Part shown: positions 54,941 through 62,678 of the stretch, one piece after another
Position numbering within the stretch: position 1 is the stretch's first letter
Layout of the letters: every line of letters starts with the position of its first letter
Source of the DNA: Aeromonas dhakensis
GTDB taxonomy: Bacteria > Pseudomonadota > Gammaproteobacteria > Enterobacterales > Aeromonadaceae
NCBI RefSeq assembly: GCF_000820305.1
Contig: NZ_CDBH01000046.1
Span: forward strand, 25,574-89,573
Reading direction: 5' to 3'
DNA length: 64,000 nucleotides
Position numbers and translations under genes: made by a program
Notes under the pieces: generated by a model
Seen by the model: only the letters and a program-made list of their open reading frames with translations
What the model was told of the DNA's origin: nothing
Database searches by the model: none

Positions 54941-56017
54941 TTATGGCCTCGTGTGCAACGGGCGGGCAACCAGCAGGGTGTGGCCCGGGCCCGGGATCTC
55001 GTGCTCGGCTTCCACGTGGAAGTGGGCCTCGCGCAGGCACTGGTACAGCTCCTTGGAGTGGTAGAAGCGGCTGTTGCCGTTGGCCAGACAGGTGAAGTAG
55101 AGGGAGGTGGCGTTGAGACTGAAACTGGCGGCTTCGAAGGATTGGCGGTCCCAGAACAGCTCCAGGATGCAGACCCGGGCGTCCGGCTTCATGGCCAGCC
55201 GGATCCGGTTCAGGATGGCGACGATCTGCTCGTGACTGAAGCAGTCGAGGAACTGGCTCATCCACCAGATATCCGCCTCGCCGGGCAGGGTGCCCGCTTG
55301 CAGCAGATCCACCGGGTGACCCTGTACCCGCTCCGTCAGCCCCGCCTCCTCGATGTTGCGGCGAGCCAGTGCCAGCTGCTCGGGCAAGTCCAGGATGGTG
55401 ACTCGCAGCGCCGGATCCCGCTTGGCGCAGGCGATGGCCCACTTGCCGGTGTTGCCACCCAGGTCGTAGAGGTGGCGCGGCTCGTAGCCGAACACCTTGT
55501 CCTGGGCCTGCTGGAAGGCCCAGTCGGAGTAGAAGTGATCGAACGCGAACCAGCTGCGGCGGGCAGGCTCGGGCAGCTCGCTCAGGTGCGGATAGAGGGT
55601 CTGCCAGGGGCCGAACTCCTGCAGGCCGGCCGGCGTGCCGTTGCGGATGGCGTCGAGCAGGTGGGCGAGGGGTTGGTAGCAGACGTGCTGGGTGAAGTCG
55701 AGATTGACCCGGCTCATGGTGTCGTTCAGCAGGTACTTGCCGACCCGCCCCAGCACATAGTGCTCCTCGGCCAGGTAGCAGAGCCCGCCGCCGAGCCCCA
55801 TGTCCAGCAGCACGCCGGCGCCGTATTCACTCAGCTCGCATGCCTGGGCGATGTCGGCCAGTGGTGCCCCCCGCTGGCCACGGGTCTCGAGATAGGCCAG
55901 CACCCCGGTTTCGCGCAGGCACCAGCTGGCCTGAAACAGCATGGGCCCGAAGGCGATTTTCTGGGCCTCGCTGATGGCTTCCAGCGCGTTGTAGGGGTCT
56001 GTCTGATAGTGATTCAC
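54941..56017 (-). CDS. SAM-dependent O-methyltransferase of the polyene cluster
   Basis: 358 residues, class I methyltransferase of the plant-type O-methyltransferase group: N-terminal dimerisation helices, then HLYDLGGNTGKWAIACAK as the SAM glycine-rich motif, VTILDLPEQLALAR, and WWMSQFLDCFSHEQIVAIL. It is transcribed away from the polyene genes together with a lipoprotein gene 17 bases upstream. Aryl polyenes often carry O-methylated or C-methylated aromatic heads, which would suit this enzyme. Confidence 0.82.
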   Translation of the reverse strand: MNHYQTDPYNALEAISEAQKIAFGPMLFQASWCLRETGVLAYLETRGQRGAPLADIAQACELSEYGAGVLLDMGLGGGLCYLAEEHYVLGRVGKYLLNDTMSRVNLDFTQHVCYQPLAHLLDAIRNGTPAGLQEFGPWQTLYPHLSELPEPARRSWFAFDHFYSDWAFQQAQDKVFGYEPRHLYDLGGNTGKWAIACAKRDPALRVTILDLPEQLALARRNIEEAGLTERVQGHPVDLLQAGTLPGEADIWWMSQFLDCFSHEQIVAILNRIRLAMKPDARVCILELFWDRQSFEAASFSLNATSLYFTCLANGNSRFYHSKELYQCLREAHFHVEAEHEIPGPGHTLLVARPLHTRP

Positions 56018-56034
56018 GGGGGGCTCCTGCCGGA

Positions 56035-56427
56035 TCAGCGGCTCTGCGCGCGGGCGAGTTCCAGCTGAATGGCCTGGTTCAGACCCAGTACCCAGCGGTT
56101 ATAACTGCGGTGGATGCTGCCCTTGCCCTTGTCGTCCAGATTGACGCTGCTCACATAATTGATGGAATAATCGCGAGCGCTGTAGGGAATATTGATCACC
56201 GCCTGATGCTGACGCACATTGACCTGGCCCCGAATTAGTCCCGGCTGCTCCTGGCGCATTACCCAGCTCTTGCTGATACCCGCCGTAATAATGGCGTTGG
56301 CGACCTGCTCCTCGGTGAGGTTGGATGGCACCGGATTGGCCGCCATATTGCGGATGGGCTGGCTGGTGGAGCAGGCGGCCAGCAGGGCACAGGCCAGCAG
56401 CAGGGATATTTTATTAATAATCTTCAT
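56035..56427 (-). CDS. Lipoprotein next to the polyene cluster
   Basis: 130 residues with lipobox CALLAAC. Mature part: a region NLTEEQVANAIITAGISKSW, then RGQVNVRQHQAVINIPYSA, probably a small alpha-beta domain. ATG 56427 follows AAGGAAAATATT and is favoured over the longer frame. It forms a two-gene operon with the methyltransferase. Function unknown. Confidence 0.78.
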   Translation of the reverse strand: MKIINKISLLLACALLAACSTSQPIRNMAANPVPSNLTEEQVANAIITAGISKSWVMRQEQPGLIRGQVNVRQHQAVINIPYSARDYSINYVSSVNLDDKGKGSIHRSYNRWVLGLNQAIQLELARAQSR

Positions 56428-56674
56428 AATATTTTCCTTGAGAAGGATATTCATCAATTGAGCGTGGCAATGAGACAACACAAATTGTTTATTTTCAATC
56501 ACCAAGGCGGTGGATAATCCGGGCTGGCTATTATTTTTGATGAATAATGGTATTATCCGCCCGGTATTCACCTGATGACGTCATTCAATACCATGGCGCA
56601 GGCACTGCCCGTCGGGTGAGTGCCTTTTATGCTCTTCGCTCCCACCACGGTTTTAAGGACAGGTCGCCTGCAAC

Positions 56675-57385
56675 ATGCTCTCTTTCTCGCTGCTGGATAG
56701 TCAGGCGCTGTCACCCGGTCTGGCCGATGAGGCCGCCTGGCAGGCGTGGGCGCAGCAGGGGCGCTGGCCCGTCGACCCGCCGTTTCCCGCCACTCCCTTG
56801 CTGCCCATGATGATGGCGCGCCGCCTGAGCCAGGGCTCACGGTTGGCGGTGCAGGTGGGGTTGAGCCTGCTGGCCCGCCACCAGGTAGACAGTGCCATCT
56901 TCGTCAGCCGCCACGGCGAGCTGGCCCGCTCCATGACGCTGCTGCAGGCGCTGGCAGACGGGCAGGCGCTCTCCCCCACCGATTTTTCCATGTCGGTGCA
57001 CAACACCGCCGCCGGGCTCTGCTCCATCCAGGGCAAGGCCGCCATCCCCATGAGCTCGCTGGCCGCGGGTGAGAACAGCTTGATGGCAGGCCTCATCGAA
57101 GCGGTCGGCGCCCTGCAGGCCGGCGCTCGCCGGGTGCTGCTGGTGGCCTTCGAGGGGCCTGTGCCCGAATTTCATCGCCCCTGGCTGGCGGAGGAGGCGC
57201 CGCCCCACGCGCTGGGACTGGTGCTGGAGGCAGGTGAGCAGTGGCGCTGCGAGGGAGTTAGCCCCGCAGTTGACGCTGCCCGCCCGCGGTCCCAGAGCCT
57301 CGCCTTGTGGCGCGCCCTGCTGCTAGGCGAGCCGACCCTGATCCTCGGCGATGACCGTCAGGAGTGGACATGGCAAGCTTGCTGA
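56675..57385 (+). CDS. Beta-ketoacyl synthase-like protein (Ketoacyl-synt_2 type)
   Basis: 236 residues matching only the N-terminal half of a ketosynthase fold: SVHNTAAGLCSIQGKAAIPM, then SSLAAGENSLMAGLIEA. No obvious catalytic Cys in the usual position, so it may act as a chain-length factor or partner of a full ketosynthase further right. It begins the rightward polyene operon and overlaps the next gene by 16 bases. Confidence 0.82.
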   Translation: MLSFSLLDSQALSPGLADEAAWQAWAQQGRWPVDPPFPATPLLPMMMARRLSQGSRLAVQVGLSLLARHQVDSAIFVSRHGELARSMTLLQALADGQALSPTDFSMSVHNTAAGLCSIQGKAAIPMSSLAAGENSLMAGLIEAVGALQAGARRVLLVAFEGPVPEFHRPWLAEEAPPHALGLVLEAGEQWRCEGVSPAVDAARPRSQSLALWRALLLGEPTLILGDDRQEWTWQAC

Positions 57386-58128
57386 ACCGGGCCTGGCGGT
57401 TGATCGGCACGGCGCTTGGCTTCACCCTGTTCGGGGTGGGCGGCCTGCTGCTTTCCCTCTTCTGGTTCCCCTTGCTGGCGCTCTGTCTGCGCGGGGAGCG
57501 GCGGCGCACCCTGGCCCAGCTCACCATCCGCCACAGTTTCCGGCTGTTTCTCGCCATGCTGCGCGGCTGGGGGGTGCTCGACTATCGCGTCAGCGGCATG
57601 CCCGCCGATTTGCGTGGCGCCCTGGTGGTGGCCAATCACCCCAGCCTGCTCGACTACGTCATGCTGGCGGCCGAGATGCCGGTGTGCGACTGCATCGTCA
57701 AGCAGTCACTCTGGCGCAACCCCTTCATCGGCGGCGTGGTGCGGGCGGCCGACTACCTGCCCAACGTGGCGGGGGAGGATCTGCTGGCCCTGTGCATGGC
57801 GCGGATCCGGGCCGGCGGCCTGCTGCTGATCTTCCCGGAAGGGACCCGCACTACCCCGGGCGAACCCATCAAGCTGCAGCGCGGCGCGGCCCAGTTGGCG
57901 GTGCGCAGCCAGGTGCCGCTGCAACTGGTGCGGATCCACTGCAGCACCCGATTTCTCACCAAGCAGGACAAATGGTTCAAGATCCCGGAAAATAAGCCGA
58001 CTTTCACCATAGAATTCCTGCAGCAAGTGGCGGCGGACGAGGTGGTCGCCGCTGGCCAGAGCAGTGCGCTGGCCGCTCGCCAGTTGACCCGGTTTCTCAC
58101 CCGGGCCCTGCAACCCGGGCCCCAATGA
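57370..58128 (+). CDS. 1-acylglycerol-phosphate-type acyltransferase
   Basis: 252 residues; N-terminal membrane segment (LIGTALGFTLFGVGGLLLSL) and the PlsC motifs VVANHPSLLDYVML (NHxxxxD) and LIFPEGTRTTPG. It probably transfers the polyene acyl group to a lipid-like acceptor at the inner membrane. ATG 57370 is preferred over GTG 57364 because CAGGAG lies 6 bases upstream. Confidence 0.87.
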   Translation: MASLLNRAWRLIGTALGFTLFGVGGLLLSLFWFPLLALCLRGERRRTLAQLTIRHSFRLFLAMLRGWGVLDYRVSGMPADLRGALVVANHPSLLDYVMLAAEMPVCDCIVKQSLWRNPFIGGVVRAADYLPNVAGEDLLALCMARIRAGGLLLIFPEGTRTTPGEPIKLQRGAAQLAVRSQVPLQLVRIHCSTRFLTKQDKWFKIPENKPTFTIEFLQQVAADEVVAAGQSSALAARQLTRFLTRALQPGPQ

Positions 58129-58145
58129 CAGCATATGGAACAGTT

Positions 58146-58412
58146 ATGCAAGACCTGCATCTAGAGATAAAACAACTCATCATCGACAGCCTCAACCTCG
58201 AGGGGCTCACCCCTGACGACATCGACAGCCAGGCCCCGCTGTTTGGGGACGGCCTGGGGCTGGACTCCATCGATGCGCTGGAGCTGGGCCTTGCCATCAA
58301 GGGCCGCTACGGCATCGTCCTCTCCGCCGAGGATGAGAACACCCGTCGCCACTTTGCCTCCGTTGCGGCCCTGGTGGCCCTGGTGCAGGCCCAGTCGAAA
58401 GGGGAGGCCTGA
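58146..58412 (+). CDS. Acyl carrier protein 1 of the polyene cluster
   Basis: 88 residues. The phosphopantetheine attachment Ser is in GLGLDSIDALEL. Pairs of ACPs are a hallmark of aryl polyene clusters. ATG 58125 (ATGA overlap with the acyltransferase stop) is an alternative start; 58146 matches the usual ACP N-terminus. Confidence 0.9.
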   Translation: MQDLHLEIKQLIIDSLNLEGLTPDDIDSQAPLFGDGLGLDSIDALELGLAIKGRYGIVLSAEDENTRRHFASVAALVALVQAQSKGEA

Positions 58413-58415
58413 GCC

Positions 58416-58664
58416 ATGACCCGCGACGATATCTTTGCCCAGATCAAGGCCGCCCTCGTCGAGTTGTTCGAAGTCGACGAAGAGGCCGTCACTCCCGAGG
58501 CCCGCCTCTATCAGGATCTCGAGCTCGACAGCATAGATGCCATCGATCTGGTGGTGCATCTGCAGAAGCTGACCGGCAAGAAGATCAAGCCGGAAGAGTT
58601 CAAGTCGGTGCGCAGCGTCAACGACGTGGTGGATGCGGTCGAGCGTCTGCTGGCCGACGCCTGA
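58416..58664 (+). CDS. Acyl carrier protein 2 of the polyene cluster
   Basis: 82 residues, attachment Ser in DLELDSIDAIDLVVHL. It follows ACP 1 by 3 bases. Confidence 0.92.
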   Translation: MTRDDIFAQIKAALVELFEVDEEAVTPEARLYQDLELDSIDAIDLVVHLQKLTGKKIKPEEFKSVRSVNDVVDAVERLLADA

Positions 58665-58683
58665 TGCCGGTGTCAGCCCTGCC

Positions 58684-59271
58684 ATGATGCGCTGGCTCTC
58701 CTGGCTGGCCGGTGGTGCCCTGCTGCTCTACCCGCTGGCGGTCTACTGGGGGCTGACCCACGCCGGTCAAACCCCGCTGCTGCTCGGTCTGCTGCTCATC
58801 TTCTCGCTGCGACTCTTGCCCGGCCTGCTCAAGGGGCGGGTCCGGTTCGGCCCGCTGCCGGAGTGGCTCTGGCTGGGGCGCCTGCTGGCCTGCATCGGGC
58901 TGGGGCTGACCCTGCTCTGCGCTCTGTTCAGCGCCCGGCACTGGCTGCTTTACTACCCGCTGGCGGTGAGCCTGGCGCTGCTCTGCCTGTTTGGCTGGAG
59001 CCTGACCCGCCCCATGAGCCTGGTGGAGCGGCTGGCCCGCTTGCAGGATCCCGCTTTGCCGGCCGCGGCCATCGGCTACACCCGGCGGGTGACCCAGGTC
59101 TGGTGCGGCTTCTTCGTCATCAACGGCGCCCTGGCGGCCTTCACCATCTGGCACGGGGATCTGGCGCTCTGGAGCCTCTACAACGGCTTCATCAGCTACG
59201 CCCTGATGGGCGGCCTGATGGGGGCTGAGTATCTGGTGCGTCGCCGCCTGCTCAAGAGGCTGACCCCATGA
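58684..59271 (+). CDS. Polytopic membrane protein (COG4648 type)
   Basis: 195 residues with about six hydrophobic segments (for example WLAGGALLLYPLAVYWGL, LLLGLLLIFSLRLLPGLL, LWSLYNGFISYALMGGLMGA). Proteins of this type occur between the ACPs and the ligase in aryl polyene clusters; role unknown. ATG 58684 or 58687. Confidence 0.82.
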   Translation: MMRWLSWLAGGALLLYPLAVYWGLTHAGQTPLLLGLLLIFSLRLLPGLLKGRVRFGPLPEWLWLGRLLACIGLGLTLLCALFSARHWLLYYPLAVSLALLCLFGWSLTRPMSLVERLARLQDPALPAAAIGYTRRVTQVWCGFFVINGALAAFTIWHGDLALWSLYNGFISYALMGGLMGAEYLVRRRLLKRLTP

Positions 59272-60638
59272 GCCTGCTGCAAACCCTCTGGCTGCGCGAT
59301 GGTGCCCGGCCGGTGGCCTTCGGCTCGCAGGGGGAGGTGACCCTGGCCGAGCTGCGCCGCGCCAGCCTGCAACTGGCCAGTGCCATGGCCCGTCATGACG
59401 GCGCCGGCCAGCCAGGCGCGCGCTGGGCCCTCTGTTTCGACGACAGCCTGCTGTTCACGCAAGCGTTGCTCGCCTGCGCCCTCGGCGGCTATCAGGCGAT
59501 CTTGCCGGGTCATCAGCGGCTGGCCGGCCTGCAGGAACTGCAGGCGCAGTTTGACGGCCTGCTCACCGACGCCGAGCTGCCTGGCGCAGCACTTGTCGTG
59601 CCTCAGCTCAGGCTGCCGCTGGCCGATGCCCACGAGGGGCTGGATATCGCACACGGTGATCTTGCGCCTGTGCGCCTGGATATCACCCTGTTCAGCTCAG
59701 GCTCCACCGGCGAGCCCAAGGCGATCCCCAAGGCCTGGCCCCAGCTGGAGGCCGAGCTGCGGGTACAGATGGCGCTGTGGGGCGAGCGGCTGGCCGATGC
59801 CCGGGTGCTGGCCAGCGTCAGCCACCAGCACATCTACGGCCTGCTGTTTCGCACCCTGTTGCCGCTGGCCCTCGGCCGCCCGTTCGATCGCCGCCCCATC
59901 GACTACCCGGAGCAGCTGGCGGCGCAAGGCGCCCCCTGGTGCCTGATCGCCTCCCCTGCGTTTCTGAGTCGGCTCGATCCTGCCATGCCCGCCACCGGCT
60001 GCCGGTTGATCGTCTCCTCCGGCGGTCCTTTGCAGCTGGAGGATGCCCGGCAAGCCCGGGCGCTGTTCGGTCAGCTGCCGGTGGAGATCTTCGGCAGCAG
60101 CGAGACCGGCGGCATTGGCTGGCGCCAGCGCCACCAGGAGCAGACCCCCTGGATGGCGTTGCCCGGGGTCGAGGTGCGGGTCGGCCCGGAGCAGGGGCTG
60201 CTGCTGCGCTCTCCCTTCCTGGAAGCGGGTGACTGGCTGGCCTGCGCCGATCGCATCGCCCTGCGCGAGGAGGGTTTCGAACTGCTGGGACGCCAGGACA
60301 GGATCGTCAAGCTGGAGGAGAAGCGCATTTCACTCGACGAGGTGGAGGCGCGCCTGCAGGCCCTGGCGGAGGTGGAGTCAGCCGCCGTGCTGCCGCTGCA
60401 ACAGGGTCAGCGCCAGATCCTCGGCGCCGTGCTGGTGCTAAGCGAATTGGGGGCCGCCCGCTGGGACGAGCTCGGTCAGGGGCGCTTCCTGCTGGCCCTG
60501 CGCCAGCAGCTGCGCCCCTGGCTCGAGCCGGTGGCCCTGCCGCGCAGCGTGCGCCGGGTCGTGCAGATGCCCGTCAACGCCCAGGGCAAGCGCCCCTGGC
60601 TACAACTCAAGGAGCTGTTCGATGAGCCTGTCCGCTGA
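59268..60638 (+). CDS. AMP-dependent acyl/aryl ligase of the polyene cluster
   Basis: 456 residues of the ANL superfamily. The nucleotide-binding loop is TLFSSGSTGEPKAIPKAW, the adenine motif EIFGSSETGGIGWRQR, then the hinge and C-terminal domain (GRQDRIVKLEEKRISLDEVE). It would activate the aromatic starter acid and load it on an ACP. It overlaps its neighbours on both sides. Confidence 0.9.
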   Translation: MSLLQTLWLRDGARPVAFGSQGEVTLAELRRASLQLASAMARHDGAGQPGARWALCFDDSLLFTQALLACALGGYQAILPGHQRLAGLQELQAQFDGLLTDAELPGAALVVPQLRLPLADAHEGLDIAHGDLAPVRLDITLFSSGSTGEPKAIPKAWPQLEAELRVQMALWGERLADARVLASVSHQHIYGLLFRTLLPLALGRPFDRRPIDYPEQLAAQGAPWCLIASPAFLSRLDPAMPATGCRLIVSSGGPLQLEDARQARALFGQLPVEIFGSSETGGIGWRQRHQEQTPWMALPGVEVRVGPEQGLLLRSPFLEAGDWLACADRIALREEGFELLGRQDRIVKLEEKRISLDEVEARLQALAEVESAAVLPLQQGQRQILGAVLVLSELGAARWDELGQGRFLLALRQQLRPWLEPVALPRSVRRVVQMPVNAQGKRPWLQLKELFDEPVR

Positions 60639-60978
60639 CACGCTGCCAACCGAGCTGGGTTGCGAGGTGCTGGCCGATGGCGTGCGCCTGTGGCTGCGAC
60701 TCGATCCCGCACTGCCCTGGTTTGCAGGGCACTTTCCCGGTGCCCCCCTGCTACCCGGGGTGACCCAGATCCACTGGGTGATGCACTACGCCGCCAGCCG
60801 GCTCAAGCTGACACTGCCGTTTCACGGGGTGGATCAGCTCAAGTTCCAGCGCCCGCTGCGCCCCGGGGCCGAGTGCAGCCTGAGCTTGCAGTGGCAGGCG
60901 GACAAGGGCCAGCTTCTCTTCAGCTATCTGCTCGACGACGAGCCGGCGAGCAGCGGACGGGTGCGGCTGACCCCATGA
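60622..60978 (+). CDS. Hot-dog dehydratase-like protein with altered active site
   Basis: 118 residues, FabZ/FabA-like. The family motif HFPGAPLLPGVTQIHW has the catalytic His, but the position 14 residues later, Glu in FabZ and Asp in FabA, is His here. It should dehydrate 3-hydroxyacyl-ACP, forming the conjugated double bonds of the polyene, if the altered site works. Overlaps the ligase by 17 bases. Confidence 0.85.
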   Translation: MSLSADTLPTELGCEVLADGVRLWLRLDPALPWFAGHFPGAPLLPGVTQIHWVMHYAASRLKLTLPFHGVDQLKFQRPLRPGAECSLSLQWQADKGQLLFSYLLDDEPASSGRVRLTP

Positions 60979-62678
60979 ACCCTTGCCTTCTTATTCCCTG
61001 TTACAACCACGCCGGACCGCTGGCCGCCGTGCTGGCGCGGCTGGCCGAATTCGAGCTGCCCTGCCTGCTGGTCGACGATGGCAGCGAGCCCGTCGCCGCC
61101 GCCGCGCTCGATGCGCTGGCCGCCCAGCACCCCTGGGTCAGCCTGCTGCGCCATCCCCACAACCAGGGCAAGGGGGGCGCCGTGATGACGGGGCTGCGCC
61201 GCGCCCATGAGCTGGGGTTCAGCCACGCCCTGCAGGTGGATGCCGACGGCCAGCATGATCTGACGGATCTGCCGGCCCTGCTGGCGGAGGCGCGCCAGCA
61301 CCCGGCGGCGCTCGTCTCCGGCCGCCCGCTCTACGACGACTCCGTGCCCAAGGGGCGCCTCTACGGCCGCTATATCACCCATGTCTGGGTCTGGATCGAG
61401 ACGCTGTCGTTCGCCATCAAGGACAGCATGTGCGGCTTTCGGGTCTATCCGCTGGCGTCCACCTGCGCCCTGCTGGAGCGGGTGGCCCTCGGCCGGCGGA
61501 TGGATTTTGACACCGAGGTGATGGTGCGCCTGCATTGGGCCGGGGTGCCGATGCGCTTCGTGCCGACCCGGGTCATCTATCCCGTCGACGGCCGCTCCCA
61601 CTTTCGGCTTTTTCGCGACAACCTCGACATCTCCTGGATGCACACCCGGCTGGTGTGCCGCCTGCTGTGGGATCTGCTGCTGCTCCTCTGCCGCTGGCCC
61701 GCCCGCTTGGGCGCCCAGCTGACCCGGCTGTGGCGCGAGCGGCGTACCCACTGGTCGCGCACCCCGGAGCGGGGTTCATTGCTCGGCATGCAGATCATGC
61801 TGGCCAGCTACCGCCTGCTGGGGCGGCGCGGCTTCTCCCTGCTGCTCTATCCGGTCATCGGCTACTTCTGGCTGACCGGCCGCGCCCAGCGGGAGGCATC
61901 CCGGGCCTATCTGGCCCGGCTCGAGACCTTCGCCAACGCACAAGGCGTTGCGCTGCCCGCCGAGCCGAGATCGAGCTTTCGCCACTTCCTGCGCTTTGGC
62001 GAGGCGGCGCTCGACAAGCTGGCGGGCTGGCGCGGCGATATCACCGAGCAGCAGGTGGAGCTGGTGGGGGCTGAGCACTACCAGGCCGCCATCGGCAGCG
62101 GCAAGGGAGTGTTGCTGCTGGGCTCCCACCTGGGCGATCTAGAGCTGTGCCGGGCCCTTGGCAGTCGCAAGCAGGGGCTGCGCATCAATGCGCTGGTGTT
62201 CACCCGCCATGCGGCCCGCTTCAACGCCCTGCTCAAGCAGATCAACCCGGATTCGCACCTCAACCTCATCCAGGTGCAGGAGCTGGGGGCCGATACCGCC
62301 ATCCTGCTCAAGGAGAAGCTGGAACAGGGAGAGTGGGTGGTGATCGTCGGCGATCGCACCTCGGTGACCCGGGAGAAGCGGGTGATCTGGGCCGATTTCC
62401 TCGGCGCGCCGGCGCCGTTTCCCCTGGGCCCCTTCGTGCTCAGCAGCGTGCTGGGCTGCCCCGTCTACCTGATGTTCGGCCTCAAGGAGCAGGGGCGCTT
62501 TCGGGTGCATTTCGAGCCCTTTGCCGATGGCCAACCTCTGCCGCGGCAGGGGCGCCAACAGATTCTCGCGTCCCGGGTACAGGCCTATGCCGATCGCCTG
62601 CAGCACCACTGCCTGCGCGCCCCGCTGGACTGGTTCAACTTTTTTGATTTCTGGCAGCTGACCGATGAACAAGAGTGA
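60975..62678 (+). CDS. Glycosyltransferase family 2 / LpxL-type acyltransferase fusion
   Basis: 567 residues. The first 240 or so form a GT2 domain (CLLIPCYNHAGPL, LLVDDGS, ALQVDADGQHD, MDFDTEVMVRL). From about 290 on it is a lysophospholipid/Kdo-lipid acyltransferase (HFLRFGEAALDK, GVLLLGSHLGDLELCRAL, VIVGDRTSVTREKR). The fusion is regularly found in aryl polyene clusters and probably attaches sugar and acyl groups to anchor the polyene in the outer membrane. ATG 60975 overlaps the previous stop. Confidence 0.88.
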   Translation: MNPCLLIPCYNHAGPLAAVLARLAEFELPCLLVDDGSEPVAAAALDALAAQHPWVSLLRHPHNQGKGGAVMTGLRRAHELGFSHALQVDADGQHDLTDLPALLAEARQHPAALVSGRPLYDDSVPKGRLYGRYITHVWVWIETLSFAIKDSMCGFRVYPLASTCALLERVALGRRMDFDTEVMVRLHWAGVPMRFVPTRVIYPVDGRSHFRLFRDNLDISWMHTRLVCRLLWDLLLLLCRWPARLGAQLTRLWRERRTHWSRTPERGSLLGMQIMLASYRLLGRRGFSLLLYPVIGYFWLTGRAQREASRAYLARLETFANAQGVALPAEPRSSFRHFLRFGEAALDKLAGWRGDITEQQVELVGAEHYQAAIGSGKGVLLLGSHLGDLELCRALGSRKQGLRINALVFTRHAARFNALLKQINPDSHLNLIQVQELGADTAILLKEKLEQGEWVVIVGDRTSVTREKRVIWADFLGAPAPFPLGPFVLSSVLGCPVYLMFGLKEQGRFRVHFEPFADGQPLPRQGRQQILASRVQAYADRLQHHCLRAPLDWFNFFDFWQLTDEQE

